A DNA stretch of 64,000 nt from DASZHJ01 sp035604335 (GCA_035604335.1 DATNIT010000136.1:1-64000); one strand, 5' to 3'; positions 33,602-42,711 are shown, counted from the stretch's first letter. Made by a program: numbers and translations. The notes: a model not told the origin generated them from the letters alone.

Positions 33602-36355
33602 ATGAAGGCGTTCCCTTCCGTCGCGCGGCTCCGCATACCCGGCATCGGCACCGCTCCGGCCGGCACCGAGGCCGCGTCGCCCCCCGCGGGCGACAGCGGC
33701 GGCATTCAGCCGACACTCCATGGATTCATCCTGAAACACAGCCTGTGGCAGCAGGCGTTCATCATCATACTAGTCGTAGTGTCGTTGCCGTTTTACTACT
33801 ACTCACTCGATCTACCGAAGACGATCATCAACACCATCACGAAATGGACGCCACACCCCTTCAGTGTCGGTATTACGACCTTTCACCTCGACCATCTGAC
33901 ATACCTCTGGACGCTCTGCGGCCTCTATTTCCTGATGGTCCTGGTCAACGGCGGCTTCAAGTACTGGATTAACCGCTACAAGGGCCAGCTCGGCGAGCGC
34001 ATGCTCCGGCGGCTCCGCTTCGAGCTCTATAAACGCCTGCTGCGCTTTCCCACCGCCTATTTCAAAAAGGTGTCGACCGGCGAGATCATTCCGATGATCA
34101 CCTCGGAGGTGGAGCCGTTGGGCGGCTTCATCGGCGACATCTTCGCGCAGCCGGCGGTTCAGGGCGGTACGCTCATCACGATCATTTACTTCATGTTTGC
34201 GCAGGATGCGATCCTCGGTCTTGCGTCGCTCTCGCTCTATCCGATCCAGGGTTACATCATCCCGAAGTTGCAGCGGAAAGTGAACTTGTTGGGCAAGGCG
34301 CGCGTGCGCACGATCCGGCGGGTCGCCGACCGCGTGAGCGAGACCACGTTCGGCGTGAACGATATCCATGCGCACGACAACGCCCGCTACCAGATGGCGG
34401 GGTTTGCCCACCTGCTCGGCACCATCTACGACATCCGCTTCGAGATCTATCAGCGCAAGTTCTTCGTCAAATTCCTCAACAACACGCTGAACCAGGTGAC
34501 GCCGTTCTTCTTCTTCGCGATCGGCGGCTACCTCGTGATCGGCGGCAGTCTGAGCGCCGGCGCGCTGGTGGCGGTGCTCTCCGCCTACAAGGACATGTCC
34601 GCGCCCTGGAAGGAGCTGCTCGACTATTACCAGCAGTTCCAGGACACCAAGATCAAGTACGACCAGGTCGTCGAGCAGTTCGAGCCCGAGGGCATGTTCG
34701 ACGAGCGGCTGATGCTCGAGGAGCCGGAGACGATCCCGCATTTCACCGGGGAAATGTCGCTCGCGAACGTGACGCTCATCGAGGACGAACGCGCGCGCAT
34801 GGTCGACGGCGTCACCACGAACATCCCGCTCGATCGCAGCATCGCCATTCTCGGGCCGAGCGGCAGCGGCAAGTACGAGCTCGCTTTGCTTCTGGCGCGG
34901 CTGCTATGGCCGAGCTCCGGCCGCATCAGTGTCAACGGCAGCGACCTCGCGACCTTGCCGACCGCCGTGATCGGCCGGCGCATGGCTTACGCCGGCGCCA
35001 CGCCGTATCTCTTCAACCAGAGCCTGGGTGACAATTTGCTGGCATCGCTCAAGTTCCGCCCGCTGCGCGAACCGCACTATGAGCCGCCGCGCGCGAAAAA
35101 GCGCCTGGTCCAGACGCATGAAGCGCGGCTCTCGGGCAACATCGACCTCGACATCGAGGCCGACTGGATCGACTACGAGACCGCGGGCGTCAAGGACGAG
35201 GCGGGCCTCAGGGATCGTCTCGTCGAGGTGCTGCGTAAAGTCGACCTCGACCAGGACGTCTACCTCTTCGGCTTGCGGGGCCTGCTCGATCCCGTCGCCC
35301 GGCCGGAGGCCGCGACGGCCCTCCTCGAGGCCCGCAAGGCCGTGCACGCGCGCCTCGTCGGGGACAAGCTCACCCATCTGGTCGAGCCGTTCGAGGTCAC
35401 CCGCTACAACACCAACGCCTCGCTGGCGGAGAACCTGCTGTTCGGCACGCCCGTGGGGCCGGCCTTCCTCATGGAGGAGTTGGCGTCCAACACCTACGTG
35501 CAGTGCGTCCTCGACAAGGCGGGCTTGACCGACGACCTCGTGCAGCGTGGACTCAAGGTCGCGGAGACCATGGTCGAGATCTTCGCGGACGGCGCCCCCA
35601 GCGAGGAATTCATCGCGCAGTTCAGCTTCATCGGTGCCGACCAGTTGCCGGAGTTCCAGGCGATCATCGCGCGGCTCGGCAAGGGCGGGGTCCAGGGCCT
35701 GAAGAAAGAGGATCGGATCCGGCTGCTCTCCCTGCCCTTCAAGCTCATCGTCTCGCGCCACCGCCTCGACGTCATCGACGAGACGCTTGAGGCGCGCATC
35801 GTCGAGGCGCGACGCATCTTCGCGGCGGACCTGCCCGCGGAGCTGCGCGGCAGCATCGAGTTCTTCGCGGACGACCATTACAACGCCGCTGCGACGATCC
35901 AGGACAATCTGCTGTTCGGCAAGCTGGCCTTCGGCGAGGCGGATGCGGAGAAGCGTCTGATCGAGGTCGTGGCCCAGGTGATCGACGCGCTCGACTTGCG
36001 TCGCACCGTAATCGAGGCGGGCCTCGCCTTCGGAGTCGGCCCCGGCGGCTCGCGGCTCTCGCCGGCGCAACGCCAGAAGGTCGTGATCGCTCGCGCGTTC
36101 CTCAAACGGCCCGACGTGCTGATCCTGAACGAGGCGACTTCGGCGTTAGACGGGTCCGCCCAGGCGAAGTTGCTCGAGGCCATCAAGGAGGAATTCGCCG
36201 GACGCGGCCTGATCTGGGTGGTGCACCGCGCGGGCCTGGCGCGCCAGTTCCAGGAGGTGCTGGTGATGGAGCACGGAAGGCTGGCCGAGCAGGGTACGCT
36301 CGTCGATCTCGACAAGCCCGGCACCAAGTTCACCGAGCTGATGACGGCGGAGTAG
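33602..36355 (+). CDS. ABC exporter with degenerate, expanded ATPase domain
   Basis: 917 residues. The N-terminal ~360 residues are a type I exporter membrane domain (helices near 48-73, 97-120, 190-222, 300-330) with the coupling-region pattern LRRLRFELYKRLLRFPTAYFKK. The ATPase domain is odd. Walker A is GPSGSGKYE (418-426), with Tyr425 in place of the Mg-binding Ser/Thr. The Q-loop Gln position holds Ala466. The signature is LSPAQ (819-823) and Walker B is VLILNE (839-844), with Asn843 for Asp. Glu844 and switch His875 are kept. About 340 residues separate the Q-loop and signature regions, with the post-Q-loop motif repeated three times (DNLL at 477-480, ENLLFG at 610-615, DNLLFG at 768-773). 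It is co-directional with a cyclic-nucleotide-binding gene. The substrate is probably a glycan or glycolipid. Confidence 0.88.
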   Translation: MKAFPSVARLRIPGIGTAPAGTEAASPPAGDSGGIQPTLHGFILKHSLWQQAFIIILVVVSLPFYYYSLDLPKTIINTITKWTPHPFSVGITTFHLDHLTYLWTLCGLYFLMVLVNGGFKYWINRYKGQLGERMLRRLRFELYKRLLRFPTAYFKKVSTGEIIPMITSEVEPLGGFIGDIFAQPAVQGGTLITIIYFMFAQDAILGLASLSLYPIQGYIIPKLQRKVNLLGKARVRTIRRVADRVSETTFGVNDIHAHDNARYQMAGFAHLLGTIYDIRFEIYQRKFFVKFLNNTLNQVTPFFFFAIGGYLVIGGSLSAGALVAVLSAYKDMSAPWKELLDYYQQFQDTKIKYDQVVEQFEPEGMFDERLMLEEPETIPHFTGEMSLANVTLIEDERARMVDGVTTNIPLDRSIAILGPSGSGKYELALLLARLLWPSSGRISVNGSDLATLPTAVIGRRMAYAGATPYLFNQSLGDNLLASLKFRPLREPHYEPPRAKKRLVQTHEARLSGNIDLDIEADWIDYETAGVKDEAGLRDRLVEVLRKVDLDQDVYLFGLRGLLDPVARPEAATALLEARKAVHARLVGDKLTHLVEPFEVTRYNTNASLAENLLFGTPVGPAFLMEELASNTYVQCVLDKAGLTDDLVQRGLKVAETMVEIFADGAPSEEFIAQFSFIGADQLPEFQAIIARLGKGGVQGLKKEDRIRLLSLPFKLIVSRHRLDVIDETLEARIVEARRIFAADLPAELRGSIEFFADDHYNAAATIQDNLLFGKLAFGEADAEKRLIEVVAQVIDALDLRRTVIEAGLAFGVGPGGSRLSPAQRQKVVIARAFLKRPDVLILNEATSALDGSAQAKLLEAIKEEFAGRGLIWVVHRAGLARQFQEVLVMEHGRLAEQGTLVDLDKPGTKFTELMTAE

Positions 36356-36388
36356 GCTAAGTGAGGGGATCGGAGACGGAGATGATGC

Positions 36389-36862
36389 ATGAGTCTGCAT
36401 GAGGAAGTCGACATGCTCCGGCGGATCCCGCTCTTCGCGCAGATCGAGCCGCCGAAGCTCAAGCTCATCGCCTTCACCAGCGAGCGCGTCGCCTTCGATG
36501 CCGGCCATACGCTGTTCCGCCAGGGCGACGCCGCCAATGCCGCCTACGTCATCGTCGACGGCAAGGCCGAAGTGATCGTCGAGACCGCGGGCGGGCCGGT
36601 GGTCGTCGCGGTGCTCGGGCCCAACGATTTCTTCGGCGAGATCGCCATCCTCTGCGACGTGCCTCGAACCGCCTCGGTGCGTGCCGACACGCGCCTCACC
36701 ACGCTCAGGATCTCCAAGGAGCTGTTCCTGCGGCTCATCAAGGAGTTTCCGACCATGGCCGTCTCCATCATGCGCGAGCTCGCCCATCGGCTGGAGGCGA
36801 CCAACAACCAGCTGCGCACCGAGCACGCAGAGCTCGAGCGGCTTCGCCGGCAGACGCACTAG
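36389..36862 (+). CDS. Stand-alone cyclic-nucleotide-binding domain protein
   Basis: 157 residues: one CRP-type beta-barrel domain with no DNA-binding helix-turn-helix. The phosphate-binding cassette is FFGEIAILCDVPRTASVRA, with the Glu and Arg that hold the cyclic phosphate. A helical tail rich in charged residues (ELAHRLEATNNQLRTEHAELERLRR) ends the protein and may form a coiled coil. It starts 33 bp after the ABC exporter stop, so it may regulate that exporter post-translationally. The ligand could be cAMP from the cyclase at 19192. Confidence 0.9.
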   Translation: MSLHEEVDMLRRIPLFAQIEPPKLKLIAFTSERVAFDAGHTLFRQGDAANAAYVIVDGKAEVIVETAGGPVVVAVLGPNDFFGEIAILCDVPRTASVRADTRLTTLRISKELFLRLIKEFPTMAVSIMRELAHRLEATNNQLRTEHAELERLRRQTH

Positions 36863-36885
36863 CGCATGCCATCTGCTTTCCCGGC

Positions 36886-37374
36886 ATGAGCCGTCTCGAC
36901 AGCTTCATCCGCCGGATGATGGCGCAGCGCGCGTGCCTCGACCGCGCGGCGGACCTGATCAAGGACGTGCCGGGACCGTTGCTCGAGCTCGGCCTCGGCA
37001 ACGGCCGCACCTACGATCATATGCGCGAGCTCCTGCCCAAGCGCGAGATCTACGTGTTCGAGCGCGAGGTCGCGGCGCATGCCGACTGCATTCCGCCGGC
37101 GGAGTATCTGATCCTGGGCGACGCCCTCGAGACCCTGCCGATGATGTGGGATCGGCTGCCGCACAGCGCGGCGCTCGCCCATATCGACATGGGCACCGGC
37201 GACGTCGGGGCCAATCACCGGCTGGCCGCCGAGCTGGCACCGCTCCTGGCGCCGCTCCTGCGGACCGGCGCCGTGGTCGCGAGCGAGCCACCGATCGAGC
37301 TGCCCGGCTGGCTCGCCCTGCCGCTGCCGATCGGCGTGCGCGAGGATCGCTATCACCTCTACCGCGTGGGATAG
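36886..37374 (+). CDS. Class I SAM-dependent methyltransferase, small
   Basis: 162 residues. Motif I is LLELGLGNGRTYDHM (about 32-46), the acidic residue is in IYVFEREVAAH, and motif II/III covers LAHIDMGTGD with LRTGAVVASEPP. No extra domain is present. It starts 23 bp after the cyclic-nucleotide-binding gene and completes the three-gene run headed by the ABC exporter. Substrate unknown; methylation of the exported glycan or lipid is possible. Confidence 0.8.
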   Translation: MSRLDSFIRRMMAQRACLDRAADLIKDVPGPLLELGLGNGRTYDHMRELLPKREIYVFEREVAAHADCIPPAEYLILGDALETLPMMWDRLPHSAALAHIDMGTGDVGANHRLAAELAPLLAPLLRTGAVVASEPPIELPGWLALPLPIGVREDRYHLYRVG

Positions 37375-37393
37375 CGACCCTCGCGCCCGGGTG

Positions 37394-38188
37394 CTACGCC
37401 AGCCTCCAGCGATACCCGAAGCTGGCGTAGTTCTCGATGCCGGTGAAGCCGTCGTCGATGCCGCGGAACTTCTTGCGGATCCGCTTGATGAAGGTGCGGA
37501 CGTTCGTGCGGTAGCCGTCGGTGCCGTAGCCCGCCACGAAGTCCTTGCCGTGCACGAGGTCATAGAGTTCCCGATAGGAAACGTCCTCCCCGGGCTTCAT
37601 CGCGAGCCGCGACACCATGCAGAATTCCGTGAGCGTGAGCGCGACGACCTGCCCGCGCCAGAACGCGCGGTGCGAGTCGAAGCGGAGCTCGAGCTCGCCC
37701 AGTCGGATCTGCGCGGCTTGCGACTCGCCGGATTCCGGCGGCAGCCTCTGTGCCTCGACGATCAGCTCGATGCGTTTCACGAGGATCGAGATGCGCCGGG
37801 ATTTGTCGATGAAGTCGACCGCGCCGCCCGTGAGCGCTGCCTCCTCGTGCGTGTCGTCGCTGAGCGCCGTCAAGAAGATCACCGGGGTCGTGACGCCTCG
37901 CTCGCGCAATTGGCGCAGCACCTCTAGTCCGTTCATCTCGGGCATGCGCCAATCCAGGAGGATCGCGTCGACGACATTGCCGGCATCCAAATGGTCCAGC
38001 CCCGCGCGTCCGCTGCTGAAGCTCGCGACCTCGAGCCCCTCGTCCGCCAAATGCGTCTGCAAGGCGTCGCGATAGAGATCGTCGTCGTCGACCAACAGGA
38101 TGCTGATGCGCCGGGCTTGCTTCGAATAACCGACGCTGGGGGATGGCTGAGACGTCTCGGCGACCGTGAGTTCACTCTGCTGAATCAT
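37394..38188 (-). CDS. OmpR-type response regulator, orphan
   Basis: 264 residues. After a 27-residue polar lead, the receiver has DDDD at 34-37, phospho-acceptor Asp79 in AILLDWRMPEMNG, Thr in FLTALSDD and Lys in VDFIDKSRR. The winged-helix domain has LTLTEFCMVSRLAMKPG, YRTNVRTFIKRIRKKF and a terminal SFGYRWRLA. No histidine kinase is adjacent. It converges with the methyltransferase gene. Two palindromes in its 284-bp upstream region (38189-38472) may be operators. Confidence 0.9.
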   Translation of the reverse strand: MIQQSELTVAETSQPSPSVGYSKQARRISILLVDDDDLYRDALQTHLADEGLEVASFSSGRAGLDHLDAGNVVDAILLDWRMPEMNGLEVLRQLRERGVTTPVIFLTALSDDTHEEAALTGGAVDFIDKSRRISILVKRIELIVEAQRLPPESGESQAAQIRLGELELRFDSHRAFWRGQVVALTLTEFCMVSRLAMKPGEDVSYRELYDLVHGKDFVAGYGTDGYRTNVRTFIKRIRKKFRGIDDGFTGIENYASFGYRWRLA

Positions 38189-38280
38189 GATCGGTTCCTC
38201 GCAAATGCCGTTGCAGGGGTATAGGCACTGTCCCGCCGAATTGTGACCTCGATGTGAAGCGAATGTGGCGTATGCGGGTT

Positions 38281-38344
38281 TGCGGGTAACCGCAGAGTGT
38301 CATCGTGCGGTGCTCCGGAGGGTTTGCATGACCCCACAGGGTCA
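38281..38344. promoter_or_regulatory. Two palindromes upstream of the response regulator
   Basis: TGCGG-GTAA-CCGCA (38281-38294) and TGACCC-CACA-GGGTCA (38329-38344) are perfect inverted repeats; a further GGGTCA half-site follows near 38361. They lie 93-156 bp ahead of the response-regulator start in a 284-bp gap with no plausible gene. Possible operators; not tied to a known regulator. Confidence 0.4.
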
Positions 38345-38472
38345 GTGCTCTCAGCCACATGGGTCAATCGTTGGGGCGAGATGAGATTTGCGATCGTTGC
38401 CTACAACGATTCCGCGAAGCGCTGTACCCTATCGCACGGACTCGGCGCTTTCAGGCTCGAGGCCTGCCGGCG

Positions 38473-39885
38473 CTATGGCCCGCGACCGCGCGCCTGCTCT
38501 CGCAGCGCCGGATAGCGGGCAAGCAAGCCTGCGCACTCCGCCATCGCCTCGACGTCGTTGAAGGTGGGCACGCCCGCGCGCTCGAGACTTGCGAACCAGC
38601 CGGCTTTGTCCGGCAGCGTCCCCATCATGGCGTGGAGGAATGGCATCGGCACGCCGCTCGCGAGCGCCGCGAGCCTTGCCACGATCGGTGCGGCCTCCAC
38701 CATGAACGGCACGACGTGGATGCCGAGAATCGCGTCGAAGGCTTGCGCACCTTCCTTGATCGCGCACTCCAGCGTCAGGCCGAACCGATCCTCGCGAGCG
38801 TCCGCGAGCAGATCGAGCGGATTTGCGACCGACGCCTCCGGGGGTAGCGCCGCGCGCAGCGCGCTCGCCATCGCCGCCGGTAACGGCGCCAGGTCGAGGC
38901 CTTCGGCCGCCGCGCGGTCCGTGCAGAGTACGCCGGGTCCGCCGGAGTTGGAGAGGATCAGCGCGCGCTTGCCGATGCCCTCGGGAAAAGCGCCGAATCC
39001 CTTGGCGGCGAGCAGCAGGCGCCGGAGACTCTCCACACGGAGCACACCGCACTCTGCGGCGAAGGCATCCATCTCGCGGTCGTCTTGGGCGGGAGCGCCG
39101 GTGTGTGCCGCGGCCGCGCGGGCTCCGGGTCCGGTACGGCCGCCGATCAGCGCCACGACCGGCTTTTCCACGGCGACCTTTCGGGCCACCGCGCGAAACC
39201 GTGCCTTGTCCTCGATGCTCTCGACATAGAGCAGCACCGCGGTGACCGCGGGATCGCTCCCGAGGTGCTCGAGATAGTCGGAGACACCCAGCTGCAGCGC
39301 GTTTCCCACGGAAACGATGGTGCCCAGCGGAATCGCGAGGCTGTGCGCCGCCGCGATCGCTTCCTCAGCGAGCGCACCCGACTGCGAGACGAAGGCGATG
39401 GCGCCGCGGGCGTTGGGTCCTGGCGGCATATCGCGCAGGAACGTCGCCGCGAAGCGGGCGCCCGCGGGCAGGTGAATGATCCCCGCGCAATTCGGCCCGA
39501 CCACGGTGAGGTCGTGCTCCGCGATCAGCCGGCGCAGCTCGCGGTCGCGCGCCTTGCCGGCCTCGCCCGCCTCGGCAAAGCCGCCAGGCAGGATCAGCAG
39601 ATGGCGGTGCCGGCTCGCCGCCGCCTCGCGCACGGCGTCGAGGATCAGATCCGGCCGGATCACGATCACCGCGAGGTCCGCGGGGTGGTCGAGCTCGCCG
39701 AGACTCTTGCGCACCGCGAGCCCGAACATCTCGCCGCCCTTGGGATTGACCGGCACGATCTCGCCGATGAAGCCTGATATGCGTAGGTTCTGCAGCACGG
39801 CGCCGCCCGACGAGGTCGCCCGCTCGCCCGCTCCCACCACCGCGACGCTGCGCGGCGCGAAGAAGGGTCTGAGATCGCGCGTCAT
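38473..39885 (-). CDS. CoA-binding, ADP-forming acyl-CoA synthetase alpha-like protein
   Basis: 470 residues from the ATG at 39885. The N-terminal CoA-binding domain opens FFAPRSVAVVGAGERATSSGG, followed by NLRISGFIGEIVPVNPKG and VVGPNCAGII. The succinyl-CoA-ligase-like domains have IAFVSQSGALAEEAI and a His in AAAHTGAPAQDD, the expected phospho-His region. The ATP-grasp (beta) part is absent and no gene for it adjoins, so this is an alpha-only form. A 12-residue upstream extension to 39921 is possible. Confidence 0.85.
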   Translation of the reverse strand: MTRDLRPFFAPRSVAVVGAGERATSSGGAVLQNLRISGFIGEIVPVNPKGGEMFGLAVRKSLGELDHPADLAVIVIRPDLILDAVREAAASRHRHLLILPGGFAEAGEAGKARDRELRRLIAEHDLTVVGPNCAGIIHLPAGARFAATFLRDMPPGPNARGAIAFVSQSGALAEEAIAAAHSLAIPLGTIVSVGNALQLGVSDYLEHLGSDPAVTAVLLYVESIEDKARFRAVARKVAVEKPVVALIGGRTGPGARAAAAHTGAPAQDDREMDAFAAECGVLRVESLRRLLLAAKGFGAFPEGIGKRALILSNSGGPGVLCTDRAAAEGLDLAPLPAAMASALRAALPPEASVANPLDLLADAREDRFGLTLECAIKEGAQAFDAILGIHVVPFMVEAAPIVARLAALASGVPMPFLHAMMGTLPDKAGWFASLERAGVPTFNDVEAMAECAGLLARYPALREQARGRGP

Positions 39886-39901
39886 GGCGAGCGCACTGCG
39901 T

Positions 39902-40699
39902 TCAATCCTTGAACCGCACAATCACCGGTACGTGGTCAGAGCCCTGCACCCAGCCGCGCACGGGCTTGAACACCTCGGCATCCGCGAGCTGCGGCACCAG
40001 CGCCGGTGTCACCCAGACGTGATCGAGTCGGCGCCCGCGGTCGGAGGCCCGCCAATCCCGCGCGCGATAGCTCCACCAGGTATAGAGCCGTTTCTCGGGC
40101 GGAATGATGTGGCGAACCGCATCCACGAAGCCGCCGGCGCGCTGCAGTTTGCCGAGCCTCTCCACCTCGATGGGCGTGTGGCTCACGACCTTGAGCAGAT
40201 CCTTGTGCGACCAGACGTCGGTCTCGAGCGGCGGGATGTTGAGATCGCCGACCAGGATCGCCTTCTTGTCCTTGGGCGAATCCGCGGCGAACCACGCCGT
40301 GACCTCGTCGAGGAACTGCATCTTGTGGCCGAATTTCGGGTTCGCCTTAGGATCGGGAATGTCGCCGCCGGCGGGGATGTAGATGTTGTGCAGCTCGATG
40401 CCGCCCGGCAGCTCCGCCACCGCGTGGCGGCAATCCTCGCGCGCGCACCAGCTCTTGGTATGCGGACCCGAGATCGGCAGGCGCGAGACCGTGGCGACGC
40501 CGTTGTAGCCCTTCATGCCGTGGATCAGCATGTGGGTGTAGCCCAGCTCCTCGAAGGCCTCGCGCGGGAAGAGCTCGTCCGGTGATTTGGTCTCTTGCAG
40601 GCAGAGCACATCCGGCGCGTGCGTCCGGAGGAAGCGGCGGACCAGATTGATGCGCAGCCGCACCGAGTTGATGTTCCAGGTGGCGAGGGTAAGGGCCAT
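39902..40699 (-). CDS. xthA: Exodeoxyribonuclease III
   Basis: AP endonuclease and 3'-5' exonuclease of base-excision repair, 265 residues. Motifs of the EEP fold: ATWNINSVR, LCLQETKSPDELFP (metal Glu), LHNIYIPAGGD, LVGDLNIPP (Asp/Asn pair) and a terminal GSDHVPVIV (catalytic Asp-His). The start ATG at 40699 gives the standard MALTLATWN N-terminus. It lies 16 bp after the end of the acyl-CoA-synthetase-like gene. Housekeeping gene. Confidence 0.96.
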   Translation of the reverse strand: MALTLATWNINSVRLRINLVRRFLRTHAPDVLCLQETKSPDELFPREAFEELGYTHMLIHGMKGYNGVATVSRLPISGPHTKSWCAREDCRHAVAELPGGIELHNIYIPAGGDIPDPKANPKFGHKMQFLDEVTAWFAADSPKDKKAILVGDLNIPPLETDVWSHKDLLKVVSHTPIEVERLGKLQRAGGFVDAVRHIIPPEKRLYTWWSYRARDWRASDRGRRLDHVWVTPALVPQLADAEVFKPVRGWVQGSDHVPVIVRFKD

Positions 40700-40904
40700 G
40701 AGCGTGGGGGTCTTGGGGGTTTCGCGGATCAGAAGAGATAGCAGCGGCCGCCCATGACGCCCAGGAGCCAACGGCCGCCCGCGCTCGGCGGAGGTGTGCG
40801 GTTTGCCGCACGACGCAAACCACGGCGCGCGGCCGAGGTCGCCCGCGAAGGTGCGGAGGCTGCGGCAGCGCCGCTCGATATCGGCGCTCGAGGCTTCCGG
40901 CGTC

Positions 40905-41951
40905 TCAGCGATTGCCGCGATCCTCGCGCCAGAGGCCGAGCTTGTCCTGCACGGGCCGGTCCGAGAAGCTGAACAGCACCGACTCGGCCCGGGTGCGGTG
41001 CGTCGTGCGATGCCAGCTCGGCGCCACGAAGATGTCGCGCGGTCCCCAGGCGAAACTCTGATCGCCGATCTTGCTCTCGCCCTCGCCCTCGGCGCAGACG
41101 AACACCGTGCTGTCGGAGCAGCGATAGGGCGCGGTCGCGAAGCCCTTGGGCAGAAGCTGTATGAAGGTCGCGATGGTCGGCATGGCGTAATCGCCGGTGG
41201 CGGGATTGACGTAGCGCATCTTGTGGCCGTGGCAGGGATCGGGGTCGCCGTTCTTCGCGAGCGTCGCCAGCGCCTCGCGTGTGCGCGGATAGGGATAGCT
41301 GAAGATCGGCGAGGTCTTGCGCTCGGGCTTCCAGTCCACCGGCAGGAGGTTCTGGCCGTAGCGTTGCAGAGAATCGCCGGCGGGCCGGGTCACCATCTGG
41401 GTTTCGGTGTTGCCGGGCTCGGCGAAGCTCGCATCGAGCAGCCGCACCAGCGGCACGTCGAGGCCGTCGAGCCAGACCATCGGCTTGTCGCTGTCGTTGC
41501 CGTGGTCGTGCCAGGTCCAGGACGGCGTGATGATGAAATCGCCGGGCTCCATGATGGTGCGCTCGCCGTCGACGGCGGTGTAGGCGCCGTGCCCTTCGAT
41601 CACGAAACGGAGCGCCGATTGCGTGTGGCGATGCGCCGGCGCCACCTCGCCTGGGAAGATCAGCTGGAGACCCGCGAACAGCGAATGGGTGACGGAGGTC
41701 TTCCCCTTGAGGCCGGGGTTCTCAAGGATCAGCACCCTGCGCTCCGCCTCTTTCGCGGTGATCAGCGCGCCCGTTCGCATGAGGTACTCGCGAACCTCCG
41801 CATCGTAGCGCCAGATCGCCGGCTTTGCCGGCGATACCGGTTCTTTCGTGACGACGGTGTGCAGCACGTCCCAGAGCGGCGCCAGATTGTGCGGGGATAT
41901 CTCGCGATAGAAGGCCTCGCGCTCGGGCGTACGGTTCGGGGTCGCATCCAT
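40905..41951 (-). CDS. Gentisate (or salicylate) 1,2-dioxygenase, bicupin
   Basis: Fe(II) ring-cleaving dioxygenase converting gentisate to maleylpyruvate, 348 residues. The first cupin has metal ligands His107 and His109 in APAHRHTQSALRFVIEG, with the third His in PSWTWHDHGND (148-150). The second cupin (PRDIFVAPSWHRTTHRT) lacks the full set, as usual. Length and order match the gentisate/1-hydroxy-2-naphthoate family; distinguishing gentisate from salicylate needs a tree. It is last in the operon with the reductase, SDR and PaaA-like genes. Confidence 0.9.
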   Translation of the reverse strand: MDATPNRTPEREAFYREISPHNLAPLWDVLHTVVTKEPVSPAKPAIWRYDAEVREYLMRTGALITAKEAERRVLILENPGLKGKTSVTHSLFAGLQLIFPGEVAPAHRHTQSALRFVIEGHGAYTAVDGERTIMEPGDFIITPSWTWHDHGNDSDKPMVWLDGLDVPLVRLLDASFAEPGNTETQMVTRPAGDSLQRYGQNLLPVDWKPERKTSPIFSYPYPRTREALATLAKNGDPDPCHGHKMRYVNPATGDYAMPTIATFIQLLPKGFATAPYRCSDSTVFVCAEGEGESKIGDQSFAWGPRDIFVAPSWHRTTHRTRAESVLFSFSDRPVQDKLGLWREDRGNR

Positions 41952-41972
41952 GGGCGTCTCTCCCGCTGTTCT

Positions 41973-42689
41973 TCAGGCCGCTTCCGGCGCGGCCTCGGGC
42001 AATCTTAGCTTGAGGTAATCCTCAACCAAAGCCCGGGCGCGCGCGAGATAATCCGCGCGCATCTCCTCGTTGGTCCGCTGCTTGATGCCGTATTTGCGGA
42101 AGATCTCGTTGTTCTTCGACCCGGTCTTGCCGAAGAAAGCCGGCAGCATCGGGAAATACCGGTCGATCGCATCCTGGACCCGGGCGCGGCCTCCTGCCGT
42201 CTTGCAGAGCTCGGTGCAGAAATCCTTGCCGAACTGCGCGTGGAAGCGCTCCTCCGGCATGGTCATGCGCGCGAGGTTGCGCAGCGGATGGAAGGAGCAC
42301 TGCAGGAGATCCTCGACCTGCAGGATCTCCGCGAGGTCCGCGAGCAGCTTGATGACGCAGAACTCCTCCCAGGTCTTGAGGGGAAAGCCGAAGATCGAGA
42401 GCGGCCGCTTGCCCTCGGGCGTCATCTCCGCCGCGGGAATGCCCATCTGCTCGCCGAGCTCGCGAAAGCGTACGTGATGCCCGTACTCCTCCATCGCCAC
42501 CCGGCAGGTCAGCCACTTCGCGTAGGGCGTTGGCGCGAAGGCGATCGCGGGCTCGTCGAAGACCTGCGCGCCATAGAGCTCGTTCACGGCATGGCTGCGC
42601 ACGATCTTGCGTAGCGCCAGCTGGTACTCCTCGGGCGTGCCCTTCAGCTCCTGGACGGTCTTGATGGGCGCGATGGCGGCGGTGGTCAT
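41973..42689 (-). CDS. PaaA-like diiron oxygenase (phenylacetic acid catabolic family)
   Basis: 238 residues from the ATG at 42689. Ferritin-like four-helix diiron fold: ligand motifs are Glu in HAVNELYGAQ, E-x2-H in MEEYGHHV, Glu in LADLAEILQ and E-x2-H in EERFHAQFG. Relatives are PaaA and BoxB, which epoxidise CoA-activated aromatic rings and need an FNR-type reductase; one is encoded in the same operon. The PaaB, C and D partners are absent here. With gentisate dioxygenase 21 bp downstream, ring hydroxylation towards gentisate (or a CoA ester) is inferred. Confidence 0.8.
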   Translation of the reverse strand: MTTAAIAPIKTVQELKGTPEEYQLALRKIVRSHAVNELYGAQVFDEPAIAFAPTPYAKWLTCRVAMEEYGHHVRFRELGEQMGIPAAEMTPEGKRPLSIFGFPLKTWEEFCVIKLLADLAEILQVEDLLQCSFHPLRNLARMTMPEERFHAQFGKDFCTELCKTAGGRARVQDAIDRYFPMLPAFFGKTGSKNNEIFRKYGIKQRTNEEMRADYLARARALVEDYLKLRLPEAAPEAA

Positions 42690-42711
42690 GTGTTCGTCCA
42701 CTCCAAAAGGA

